From Urophycis tenuis (taxonomy: Eukaryota; Chordata; Actinopteri; Gadiformes; Phycidae), in contig JAXIVH010000126.1 of NCBI GenBank assembly GCA_036785325.1, forward strand, positions 373,286-437,285: DNA of 64,000 nucleotides, read 5' to 3'. Each line of letters begins with the position of its first letter. Position 1 is the first letter of the stretch. This document shows positions 11,850 to 23,800 of the stretch, piece by piece. The position numbers and the translations under genes were made by a program. The notes beneath the pieces were generated by a model, which was given only the letters and a program-made list of their open reading frames with translations, was not told the origin of the DNA and made no database searches.

Positions 11850-12645
11850 ATAAATATACATATATGGATCCGCAGGATCCGGCTTTTCCTCACGAGGGAA
11901 GCGACACAGCTCCTGACCCAAGCACTTGTCATCTCTCGCCTCGACTACTGCAACTCGCTCTTAGCTGGACTCCCTGCAACCGAGATTAAACCGTTGCAGC
12001 AGATCCAGAACGTCGCAGTACGCCTCGTGTTCAACCGACACAAATTCTCCCACGTGACCCCCCTCTCCCAAGACCTCCACTGGCTTTCTGTAGTTGCTTG
12101 CATCAAATTCAAGACGATGCTACTGGCCTACAAAGCCGTCAATGGAACTGCCCCTACCTACCTCCAAACATTAGTGAAACACCACGCCCCTGCTCAAGCA
12201 CTCCGTTCAACTACCTCAGCTGGTCGACTGGTACCGCCATCACTATAAAAAGGAGGAAAGCGAAATCTCAACTTTTCTCCGTTTTGGCACCGCAGTGGTG
12301 GAACGAGCTCCCTGCCAATGTCAGGACTGCGGGGTCACTCCCCATCTTCTGGAACAGACTCAAGACTCACCTGAGACTCAACCTGCATAATCCTATCCTC
12401 ATGCTCTTATTTGTTGTACGTCTTGGCACTTTGATAGCTCTTTGTAACTTTGCACTTAGTCAGAGATGTTGTATACTAGCAATGGTTAATCTAGCAATTG
12501 AAATGCTTGAAACTTGTTCTGGTGACTTTCTTACTGTATTAGTAGCAATGAAATGTTCCACCTTCTTCTGACAAAGGTACTCTTTGTAAGTCGCTTTGGA
12601 TAAAAGCGTCTGCTAAATTCCCTCAATGTTAATGTAAATGTATAC
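11850..12645 (+). mobile_element. 5'-truncated L2-type LINE, 3' end
   Basis: The frame at 11860-12240 encodes the last part of a fish L2 ORF2 protein ('ISRLDYCNSLLAGLP', 'LHWLSVVACIKFKTMLLAYKA'). A one-base frame change follows near 12235, and the next frame gives 'LAPQWWNELPANVRTA'. The 3' UTR ends in the family's typical 'gataaaagcgtctgctaaat' segment and short ATGTAA-like tail at about 12598-12645. Truncation and frameshift make it inactive. Two further copies of the same 3' end lie at 14374-14590 (+) and 33345-33520 (-). Confidence 0.88.
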
Positions 12646-12649
12646 ATCC

Positions 12650-13804
12650 AGAACACACCACACTGTAACCACACATCTCTTCAGAGGATGGTATGGTAGC
12701 AGCAACAGGGAGGAAATGAGGAGGGGGACAGTTTTGACAATGCATAGTCCACGAATTTCCAACAGGCAACCTTAGCCAAGAGAGCTCTAACATTAAGATC
12801 AACAAGTATGGACAGACATCATGGTGGACATTGCATCAGACACATGATTGTTTAAGTGACAACAGCACACATGTAAATAGTGTCTGACACAAAAATATTC
12901 TATGGATACTTCTGTAATCCGTTATTCTTGTTTCTTTTAAAACGTGTGTAGGTTCTATGAAAAGAATGTAATTTGTATTTGTAATATTGTGCATGTTTCA
13001 TTTGTTGTGTAGTGTATGTATTTTTTTTAGATAAATAGTTTACATTACGTATGCTTATAATTCATCTCAATTAAAATTCAATTCTAAGTTAATGTACATA
13101 ATTTAATGCAAATCTTATCAGGCCAGATCCCATATCAGGTTTTTCCACAGTTCATTCTATCCAGATAAAAAGCATTCATCCAACCAACGTTTGGATATGA
13201 TGGTATTTAAAAACCAACATGTTTGAAATAGTCCAAAAAGCAATACAATCCCAATACTAAAAGACATCATAATTATCAGGGCAGGAGGTGTGTGCTGCTG
13301 ATGGCTGAGAGGCTGCTACATCTAGGCTCTGAGCCCGCCCTCTGACCTCTCTGACCTCTCTGAAATGCTTATTTGTGTGTAGGTTACCAGAGCAAACATT
13401 GTAACATGCCAATTGTGTTTTGTATAACAAGGCAAAAAGACTTCCATCATACAGACAAATGCAATCTTAGGTATGCAATCTTCTCCGTGTTAGGCAATAT
13501 CATGGTGAACAAATAAAAATAAGGGCAAATGCAAAATCCACATAGACAATAGAACAATCGAATGCACACTTGCTTAGTTACCTGATTTTATGATTACGCT
13601 TCGCCTCAACAGCTCACATTCTGTTCCCTCATTGGCTCACAGTGTAGATACAATAAAAAGACTGTCCATAAATCGACGATAGAGGAGATAACATTTAGAG
13701 CTCCAGGCAGCGATTTTGTCAAACGAGTAGAACAACTTTTGCTAATTTTGTTGGTTTTTGTTTTACATTTAAACCAAAAATCTCTATTTGTGTATTATGA
13801 TAGT
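12650..13804. other. Upstream region of the UEV-domain gene
   Basis: No coding frame is supported. Close to the gene there is a TATA-like 'caataaaaag' near 13650 and CCAAT-like matches, which could serve as its promoter. A pair of TGACCT half-sites three bases apart (13343-13348 and 13352-13357) forms a DR3 arrangement on the minus strand. Confidence 0.4.
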
Positions 13805-13950
13805 ATGGAGTCCGTTAAGAAACTGCTTCCTAAGGTAAGATTACCATTAAGAATTAAACCCTCTGAAACAAAAATCAAACCAAATAGTTAGATGTAGTTA
13901 TGTATGTAGTTATGTATGTATAGTGAATATGTTCACTATAAATGTATCTC

Positions 13951-13988
<38 letters not shown>

Positions 13989-15834
13989 CATATTTCCAAA
14001 GGCAGCGTGTTGCTCAGGAAGTGTACGTTGCATTAACGCATTACAAAAACCTCACGCCAATGCTGGACAATTATGGTGAGTACAAAGTACAATAGCTTTC
14101 CTTTTACATACCAGTCTCTACGATACTCGTTCGTATTAATTAAGAAATAATTTCATTACTTCAATACATCCTTTGAAAGTAGTAACTCCTCTATAACCCT
14201 TGACCTTTTACAGTATTCAATGATGGCAGAACAAATGACTTAATGTGTTTGTCTGGAACCATTCCCATCATTTTTGAAGGTAAGAACAGTTGAAATAGAA
14301 TCAAACGATTACTTCAACAGTACAAAATACAAATACAGAAATATAAAACAATATAAGCGAAGATGGTACTTTTCTTGGCACTTTAATTGCTCTTTGTAAC
14401 TTGGCAAGTAGTCAGATGTCGTATACTAGCAATGGTTAACCTAGCAATTGAAATGCTTGAAACTTGTTCTGGTGACTTTCTTACTGTATTAACAGCAAAT
14501 GTTTCACCTTCTAATGACAAATGTACTCTTTGTAAGTTGCTTTTTTATAAAAGCGTCAGCTAAATGCCCTAGATGTTAATGTAAATGTAGTTTTTTAATC
14601 CCCAGACAGTGATTAATAATATTTGCTTTGTCACAGTACAGGGAGGTAGTAGATTGTCCTGTACAGAGACTAACATTTAGAGATTGGATTTAATACATTA
14701 ACATCTAGAGGCCTAGACACAATGTTAGTAGTTGCAATGTAAATGTAAACACAAGAAACAACGGCCAGTTGACAGACGTTATTAACAGCGTATGCACACT
14801 GTTAATGTATACGACAGAAGATGACTACTCTAACAATGCTAACACATCTCATATCAACTTTCATGATGTTTTCTTGATATAGACGAGAGCTACAACATCC
14901 CAGTGTGTTTATGGCTGGATGAAAGCTTCCCCCAGACTGCCCCCCTCTGCTACGTCAAGCCCACCCATGAAATGATGACGCTCACAGGGAAACACGTCAA
15001 CCGTAATGGTGAAGTTATCCTGCCCTTTCTGCAGGAATGGCACCAGGTGAGAGCAAATGATGACTAAATAATACATCAACACACCAAGCAATACAATATC
15101 TACAGTACATTTACATTTGCTCATTAAGCATTCGCTTTCATTCAAAACGACTTCTAAGTCAGGCTGAGAACGAAACAAAGCATACAACTACAAATTGGCA
15201 TAGCTACACAAAAACGTTATTGTGCTGCACAGCCTAAAAACCACCTGAGAGAACCTGGAATCGGTACAATTGAAGGTCATTCATGACGGTGTTAATCATA
15301 CAGCGACATTACCACGCGGCCAAAGTCCTTAACATGATGCACAGCACACAGGTGTGGCAAGATAAGAGTAGCTGTGGTCATGGCGATGGTTAATGGTGTC
15401 TGATTGGGTCTGTTGTTTCTTGCTTCCTGGATCCAGGACACATGTGACCTGCTGAGCTTGCTCCAGGTGATGTGTGCAGTGTTTGGAGAGTTCCCGCCTG
15501 TGTGTGTTCGACCTCAGCTGGAAGCCGCTCAAGCTTCCTGTAAGGAACTAACCCACCCGTCAAAAGTTTACATGTTTACAAAAATGGTGATTGTAATTGC
15601 ACAGGGGTAACACAGTGATAGTGATAGTGTTAGTTAGACCTTAGTTAGTTAGATAATCAAAGTGCTATCTAGGCCTATCTCTGATTGAAACTGTTTACTA
15701 TGCTGATGATTGATATTCATTGGTTTGACTTCCTAGGCTCTCTCCAGTTCTGCAGACAAGCAGAAGACCAACAACTCTTTCTCCCCATAGATGATGATCA
15801 ACCCTTTCATCAAGATAATGAAACTAACTGTTGA
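13805..15834 (+). CDS. TSG101-like UEV-domain protein, short form, six exons
   Basis: Coding exons are 13805-13834, 13988-14075, 14214-14279, 14883-15046, 15437-15539 and 15737-15834. All have GT-AG borders and compatible phases and give 182 residues. Residues 1-145 match the ubiquitin E2 variant domain of TSG101 and UEVLD: 'YVFNDG' (39-44), 'SGTIPI' (53-58), 'YNIPVCLWL' (65-73), 'YVKPT' (about 84-88), 'GKHV' (about 96-99), 'LPFLQEW'. The catalytic cysteine of active E2 enzymes is absent (the aligned stretch reads 'GEVILPFL'), as in all UEV proteins. In TSG101 this domain binds ubiquitin and PTAP motifs in ESCRT-I; here that role is inferred. The coiled coil and steadiness box of TSG101 and the dehydrogenase domain of UEVLD are missing: a stop follows a 37-residue acidic tail. 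It could be a diverged paralogue or a shortened one. A likely AATAAA signal is at 16215. Confidence 0.88.
13954..13985. repeat. (GT)16 microsatellite at the exon 2 acceptor
   Basis: Sixteen uninterrupted GT units end two bases before the AG acceptor of exon 2 (exon begins at 13988). They take the place normally held by a pyrimidine tract. Confidence 0.93.
14374..14590 (+). mobile_element. L2 3' end inside intron 3 of the UEV-domain gene
   Basis: The sequence is closely similar to the last 200 bp of the L2 copy ending at 12645, including the 'tgaaatgcttgaaacttgtt'-type stretch and the 'ataaaagcgtcagctaaatg' tail. No coding sequence is retained. Confidence 0.85.
15108..15180 (-). mobile_element. 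Short L2/SINE-type 3' tail in intron 4 of the UEV-domain gene
   Basis: The stretch beginning 'tacatttacatttgctcatt' and ending 'cgacttctaag' is a diverged, reversed version of the conserved tail shared by fish L2 elements and the SINEs that use them. Only the tail is recognisable. Confidence 0.5.
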
Positions 15835-17400
15835 GACCCACTATATATTTTCCATTGTAAAATCAATGTAGGCCTATTGCACATTTGTAAATATGTTTCC
15901 TTCACCTATATCACTGGCCTATTGTTTGTTTGATTTAGCATTCTTCTTAATGTTTAAAGTTTTGACCGATTGCATGCAGGGTAGTGTTGCGGCTAGGGTG
16001 TTCAGACCTGCACACAGACACACACACATACATCCTGAGGTACACTTGTGTGTGTGTGTGTGTGTGTGTAATCTTGCTACATACAGTATAATATATTTGA
16101 TGGAAATTACTGCTATCGTTCCCAGGGGTTGTACACTTCACAAGATTTGATAACAAATGTTAATTTGGTTAACAAATGGGCTAATTACTAAAGATTGAAT
16201 TTGGTGATCCTAGTAATAAAGTAACACCAGCCAAACTATACGTATTAGACTGAGGTTAGGTCAGGTTATGTTTGTGTCATAAATCTTCTTACACGTTTAC
16301 CCCCTCCTCTGACACTAGTCAAATACCAGAAACTATGAGGGGAGTGGGGGAGTTTCAACCTTTGGTAGCCTTGCAGCTATACTGTCATTTGCATGCCCCC
16401 CCATTGTTGTGTTGGCTCAGCCTCTTGGTATGAATACCGTGTGTTTCAGCTCAAGGCTTGTTGTTGGTGGTAAGGGTTAGGGTTAGGTTAGTGTGGAAGG
16501 CATATCAAGTAATCTTGAATTTAAGTTCCTTTTTGAGTTCCACCTGCATCCCTGTGCCTGTCCTTAGTCCCTTACAGAAACAATATTACTAACTTCCACA
16601 AGGAGGGTATTATCCCTCATTATGCACTTCTTCTGGTGTTCATCCAACATTCATAAAACCATGGTTATTGTTTTATGTGGAAAGTTTTTCTTTCTTCTCT
16701 TTGATATGCTATGAAACTTTGTGTGAGTAAAACTCACACAAACCATGAACCATTCAAACAATCACATGCACTTTTTGATCATGTGTATGTGAGGTTACTT
16801 ATACTCACCAACAGCCTTCCAAACAAATCTGAGGTTCCCCAAACCTTGGCAATGAGCATACTTTCAAACACTTTTGAAAATGCTGCAGCAAAGAAATACT
16901 AGTGCCAGACTAGTGTATGGCCTAGTGCACTAATTGGGACGTCACCATTTGGTAGTGCTGTACAAAACAGTGGACAAATCCCTTTCCATATATAGTGGAG
17001 AGAGATTCATGAAGTGAACTCTTCTGCATATATGCCATGATGATTATCATTTTCATTGTCGTCACATTCATCATAGAGATGAAGAGGGGTTCTTTGAGCT
17101 GTCAAGGGGTCATACCCAACATGTGAATACATTATTAAGTAACGATTAAGCAATGATGGTGCAGAATGCCCAAATTCCCTCTATAATTTTGTTCTCTTAA
17201 TAATGTAATATTTAGTGTTTGCTAAAGAGGGATTAGGGAATGCCAGGAAAAGTGAGCCAATTGGAACACAGCCTATTTGACCTGTATGTCCAATATATTA
17301 TTAATGAACCAATGCTCTTAACCAATAAATCCCAATCTTCTGTTGAGGCAGAACATCTACATGAAGAATATATAAATCTTACTACAAATCCTGGGACTGA
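15835..17400. other. 3' UTR and intergenic stretch downstream of the UEV-domain gene
   Basis: The 3' UTR probably ends near the AATAAA at 16215. A CA run (about 16012-16029) is followed at 18 bases by a GT run (about 16048-16070), which could fold back. At 16471-16490 there are three telomere-like TTAGGG-type units. No gene is seen in the rest. Confidence 0.45.
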
Positions 17401-17419
17401 GCATTGAAAACCACTGTCA

Positions 17420-20400
17420 CTTTGTTTCTTTTATTTAGCCGAATCCAAATAAAAGGCACATAACATCGCGCAAATGTATACATAATAATTCTCAACAGAT
17501 TTACATAAAAAAAACTAATGTAGGAATGTTTACCTTTCTGCTAACCAGAAAGTATACTCTTCATATATACAAAAAATGACCTTTGTTAGTGTCCTAATAC
17601 AAAAAGATTTATAAAAGGTAATATTTTTTCTTAGTGCGTGTCGAACATAGCTAACACAATTTTTAAACTAAATGGTTGGTAAAAAGATATACATTCATTT
17701 GCCTACACAATATCTGCCAAATTCATCATGAAAATAGTTAAAATACCTTACAAATTATATTTTGGTTGACAAAAGGCTTTGTTTTACAGTTACATTAAAT
17801 TACACTGTTATGGTTGAATGTCAACAATATATTCACAGCAACTGTGGTGACAGATAAATGATGCAAATACAGGTTTCAATAATACCGGTATGGAATATTT
17901 GATAATCAATTGAAAAGGCCCATATTGGACTTTCAACTAAATTTAGTTTCCCTTTACAAAACTCTACCACAGTACATCTTGTAGTGAAATGTGGATCATT
18001 CTTGTAAAGGCACAGCTTTAACATCTGGGACACAAAGGTACAGTGTAGTGCCTTAAAAAACTAGCTACGGTGTAATCTATTATGAAAAACACAACTCTTT
18101 CTTTATCATCGTCCAAAAAAAATGAAATCCTCATTAAATGAACCATCCATAACCAAGCACATTGTTTGCATTCTACATTACAATGGGAAAAGTCAATCCT
18201 AACATCAATTCTATGAAGTTTTGAAAACACCATGATGTGAGCTACAGGGTCACATCCTCAACATCCATTTCTTATATTAACTGAAATTCTCAAATACAGT
18301 AACATTCTATTTGTGGTGTACACAAAACAATTATGCCAAGAAAGGCCCATCAGTGGAATAGGCATTACCAGTTAAAAGAACAAGTTTATACATTAAAGCA
18401 ATATTTCACCCATTTTGTATATTTGGCTTAATATTCACATACCCACCATCACATACATGCAAATGAGCAAAACCCCCAATTTGGTGTGAAGAACTCAATT
18501 TTGACCACCTACTCACTTCAAATATTCACTACAAAAATATTGAATGTCTGACTGTGTACTTGATCATTTTAGTTATTTCATTTTAGTTCAATTTAGGGAG
18601 TGCATACACCGTCATGCAGTGGTTAAGAGGTGGCTCATACAAAGCAGAATCAAACACATGGAACAGCGTATGTAAGTCATTTTAGAAACATTTGTGGATG
18701 TAACAGCATTTCTCTGAATTTCTTAAGGGAAGGGCTGCAGTCAAGCTGTTGTAGTATTCTAAACAAAAACTATACAAATCTCCTGTGAGACTCGATTCTC
18801 ATACCAGTCTCACAGGAGGAGAGTCCAAGTCAAGTCCAGATTTGCAAATCTCAATACTCCAGCTCTGACGCATACGTGCCACTTTTGCAGTCAGAGAATA
18901 TAAGGGTAAAAATGGGTGAATTATTGCCTTAAGAGACCTTTGTCCTTTCTTTAACAACTTTCCATAACCCAGTAAAAAAAAAACAGTTTGACGTACTGGC
19001 TACGAATATAGAGAAACAAAGAGAAAGTATATCATTTAGTTTTCAGGAATTTACATGTTGAGATGCTGATAGAGGTCCTTCCTCTGTTTCATAAATAAGA
19101 ATAAAAAATAATTGTAAACTTCCTGAGTTAGGAGCTACAGTGATGGAATTTTATACCAGTAATAAGAGATCAACTAGGGTATAAATTATCTTTTAAGATC
19201 AATAATAATACAACTTTGGGACTTTCACTTTGGGACTCATTTCATTGCATCGTGGCCCCCAAGCCACAGTGTTGTCTACATAAAAGGCTTCAGACCTTGG
19301 AATTAATACTGCCATCTGGATGGAATTGTCTTTTTACAAGTCATATCTACGTTTACTATATATCATAGGTAATTATTCTGAAAACATCAAACAAGGTCAG
19401 ACTTGCCTATACTTTCTATGACGTCCATGTCTATAAAGCACTGTATAAATATAGCAATAAGCACTTTTTAATAATTCTTTATGACAAAAATCACAGCACA
19501 TTACAAAGCGTTATAAAACAACGTATATGGGCAAGTATAATATTTAATAATTGTTGGTCAGTAATTAGTATTTTTTTTGCAAGGATCATAGTGTATTATA
19601 ATTCTTATAGTTGTAATACATTATAATACATTTTTAATGTATTCTAATCACAGTTCTAATGCATTGTAATGTGGTAATAAGTTATCTCTATGTGGTCATT
19701 GGGTACTTTACAAGGTATAATACAAAATGTATGCAGCTACAGGTTTTTGTGAATGAATATACAATATACAATATACAAGATAATCACACTAAAAATAATA
19801 GTGTGTTGAATGTTGTTGTAATGTTATCATATGGATGATCTGTGGTAGCCCCTTGTCAAAGCAGCACATTGTAAAAAGCATAATTGATATTTATATCAAA
19901 TAAATAATTGGGAGCTCTACTGGATTACTCTCCCCAGACACTGGAGGGTAAAGTCTAGTCCTTTGTAGATATTTTCATGTGCTTTTTCAGGAAAACATTA
20001 CATCAGTGAAATGTTAATGTTCATCTGTACTCAAAAGTAAGGACTCTTTTAGTGATACGTTATGAAATTAACCAGTTGACCAAATAAATAAATGTTTTAA
20101 ACATTTTGTGTTCTTGCATTGATTTAATTTATTTTCTATTAATTTAAGCACCCAATGACCACTTAGTGTAACTTGCAGTCAAAGTATCAATTATTATAAC
20201 AGTAATCATAGTGCATTATAAAATGCTTGTAATGTATTAAAACTATGAACATTATTTTTATTTATACGCTATGATCCTGGCAAAAAAATATTTAATGAGT
20301 GGCCAGCACTTATGAAGTATTATGACACGTGACATAATAAGCCATTATATAATGTTTTGTAATGTGTTACATTAATGCTTTATAACAAAAATCCTGATTG

Positions 20401-20868
20401 CTTAAGACTATAATTATACATGCTATAAGGAGATTATGAAGCTTTATACGTATGTTTATAATGCATAATAGACATGGGCATCATAAAAAGTGTTAAATCT
20501 CAACCACTCAATTGAGCCAAGTAAATAAAATCGACATCACCAAAACTTGGAAATGATAACCTTTGTCCCTTTTCATCTAGTTGTGTTGAAAATACTTACA
20601 AAATATTGAATACTGATAAGTCATCTAAAACATTGATATAAAACAATCTGTACTAAATCAAAACATTTAAATCAACACTAACAACACACTTGTTTTCGGA
20701 TTTTCAACGCTAAAGTTGCATGGTAACACGTTTGACTCGTTACCTTGTGCCAGAAAAAAAGTTTAGTAGCTAAAAATTAAAAAAAGGCAAAAAAATTAAA
20801 TTAAAGGGTTTGACAACATTTGTCCCAGATATCAGGAATTCTGCGTGGCCTGAAATATTAACAAAACT
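17420..20868 (-). other. Probable long 3' UTR or downstream region of vezf1
   Basis: This AT-rich stretch directly follows the vezf1 stop on the minus strand and contains no supported coding frame. A minus-strand AATAAA lies near 17434 and others occur closer to the stop. Mammalian VEZF1 has a long 3' UTR, so part of this stretch may be transcribed; the end point cannot be set from sequence alone. It contains the foldback element at 19425-20490. Confidence 0.4.
19425..20490. mobile_element. Foldback element with about 300-bp imperfect inverted arms
   Basis: The left arm (about 19425-19715) is recognisable in reverse complement in the right arm (about 20140-20490). Landmarks are 'ccatgtct' against 'agacatgg' at the outer ends, 'aggatcatag' (19580) against 'ctatgatcct' (20269), and 'gtggtcattgggt' (19697) against 'acccaatgaccac' (20150). 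No coding capacity is seen between the arms. It resembles a MITE or foldback DNA transposon, but I could not define a target duplication. Confidence 0.65.
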
Positions 20869-23800
20869 TTACCAAGGAGGGCAAGAAGGCAGGACTTGGG
20901 ATAGAAAAGACATATTCTCCATGGGCCTCATGGCAATGTTAAGGGGCCCAGTGATATTCATGGACAAGGGGGTAGTGATGGCCATAGGGTGGGCAAGGTT
21001 CATGTGTGCTGTTGTAGGAATGTTCACAGAGGCCAGGTTGATGGGGCCAGTGATGGTGACCGGGTGCTGCAAATTGACCGGGGAAGTGATATTAACCGTG
21101 CTCTTGGTGATGTTCATCTGGGCAGCAATGGTGACGGGATAGCTGGCGCTGCTGCTCCGGTTCACAGCTGAGCTGAGAGCTGATGAGTTGGTGACAGGTG
21201 TCACGGGTGTTGAATTGTGCACGTTGGGATCTGTTATTAAATACATAAAAAACACACAAAATGCAAAACTGTTGAAAAATGTAGAATGAAGCATAATATG
21301 TAATAATGGGAAGCCCACATTACACAGCTGCATTTGTTGTGGAGGCTTACTGCAGCACTGAAAACATCAATAACAATACATTTTAAATGTTAGTATAAAA
21401 AAACACCTACCTTGAGTGCGAGAGATGTCAATTAGGACTTGGAACGAGTTATTTAAAATCTCTCCTACAGTCAACTCACCTGAGGGGTAAATTCAAAGAG
21501 CAGGATCAAAAGACTAACCATCTAACAGTGACTTATGAACTTAATATTTTAGGCCAGTGACAATATGATGTATGCAGGGCCAATGTGTCAACATCAATTC
21601 TTCTAACCTAGTTTAAAATCATTGTCTGGTTAATTAATTGATCCTGCTTCCTTGATATTTAACCCTTAGCACTACATAATAGCACAACTAGAATCAAAAA
21701 CACCATATATAATGACTAAATAAAGACAGTGTCCCAGATTTTTTTGAGCTGTATAATTCTGTTAACATGTTGCCACTTAAAACAGTCCCAATCAATTTAA
21801 AGAGTTTGGGGAAGTTACTGCTAATAACTACAGGATTACCTTTCCGTGGCACTGTGTGGTTCCACTGCCAGTCACTTATGCCTATTTAAAAATAGACACA
21901 TTTGGGTTACAGGAGCAACATCAGTGCCTTTAACTCGGTGCCAGTTTCAACAGTTAGGATAGAGGGAAACGGCATTAGATCTACAAGTATACATTTATTT
22001 ATTTTACAGGTTCACTTGCAGACGGGATTTTTTTGTTGATTGTCATACAAATGTATCCTCTAGTAGCAGCAAGACTGGTACATCCGTTGACTCTCCGAAT
22101 ACTAGCACGCTTTGTCACGCAATTAACCAAGACTGCCACACAGCTACACATCATCCATTTAGATTCCATACTATATTAATAAAGCCAAACAGAACTTAAA
22201 GGACAGGCCTGGATCATTAATCCATCATCACCGTCTCTCCTGGCTTCACTAAAACATCAGTTATCATTTAATTGAATCAGTTGTAATAATTCAATTGGAT
22301 AACATTTAGCGCGGGGATCATTTTCTAACTTTCTCATTTCGTGGCATCCTAGAAAAGAGTAGCGTTTGGCCAGTTAATACTTCTCAGTGTGTTGGAGAAG
22401 ATCCGTGTGGCAACTAAAGGCATCTTTATCTTCCACTTTGATCGGTCATAGAACCTTGCTAACACAGACTTGCTTTCCTTCTAGTGCTTAGCAACGCATT
22501 GTTGCATCTGCAGTAAACGCTGGTTGGTCGAGCAGGAAATCCGGTTACACAATGTTTTGTTTTGGACTTGACCACTAAATACAAAGCACAATTTTACGAT
22601 TTATGCAGCAAAAGAATATCCAAAGAAACAGTGCTACATGAGTCATCTCTCTGAATTCACCCACCAGTTCAACCATTCCATCTAGAATTAGGTTTTAAAT
22701 GCAACGTCCAGGCTGAACACACTGGACCTGCAGTAGCACAACATATTCAAGGTGGGCCCAGTTACAAAGCACACCCATGGGCTGTCTACATTAAAGTAGC
22801 ACTAGGTAAAAGTGATTTGTCAAGTGAACAAATTAGGAAAGAGAAAACTGAGCATGAACCCAACCCTAAAAAAGTACAAATGCCTGGTTGTACTATTATG
22901 CTTCCCCTCCACTAAACCTTTTTGGTTAGGAACCCTGCGCCATACAACCCATGATTAAAAACACATTTGATTTAGAGAGGTATGGTCCAAAGATTCACAG
23001 TACTTGTCAGACGAGAAACCAAGCCATGGAAGTCCAAATACAACTCTCTGTTGACCTCCATGAGCTGTGGTGAGGTATAGAACTTGGCATGGGTATAAAA
23101 CCATTCCTAAAGCTTTGGAACCACCAGCCTTTGGTAAGGAAGGAGACCGCTGCAACTTACTGATCTATTCAAGCAAAGTAACCTATTTTCAAAATGAAGG
23201 AATTGTTTAGGAAAATACATACAAGGAAACAAACCCTAAAAAGAAAAGATCAGGGGCATTCCTTCCACTGGTTTAATGCAGCTGTTCAATCTCAGGCATT
23301 GGTCAGAGTTTTCTTTGTCCAATAATTGAGTTACCATGCTAAACCATTAAGCATTGTTTGAAGGTTTTAAAAAAAACTACACAGGGTTGATTATCAATGA
23401 GAGACAAAGTTATTACTTTAGTCAGTTTTTGACCAAGTAATGATGTATGGTATAATCATTGGAAGAAGGAACTTCACTGTTGTTTGGTACCCAACACGTT
23501 TGTATACAACTTTACACAAACATGTTAGGTCTAGATCTGTAACATTTTGTAATCAGACTGTTATGGCAGAATACACAAACGAATATATATGGGGTTCTTT
23601 CTTACCTTTATTATTGCAGGAACTGTTGTTGAAGCTAGCCTGGCCATGTGTCTTGAGGTGGCTGGTTATGTATGCAGCACTAAGCATCTTGCCACAGATA
23701 TTGCAGGTGACTTTGCCCTCATGTCGGATCATGTGGGAGCGCAGACGATCTTTGGTGGCAAAAGCTGAAGTACATGCCTATGGATGTTAAGAAACAGAAT

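Noticed and set aside
16471..16490. Interstitial telomere sequence
   Set aside because: Only about three TTAGGG-like units; too short to be more than chance.
20810..21171. Plus-strand frames over the last vezf1 exon
   Set aside because: Antisense shadows of the repetitive Pro/Val/Thr/Ile-rich C-terminus of vezf1.
22955..23155. 66-codon minus frame between vezf1 exons 4 and 5
   Set aside because: No splice sites in phase with the neighbouring exons and no resemblance to VEZF1.
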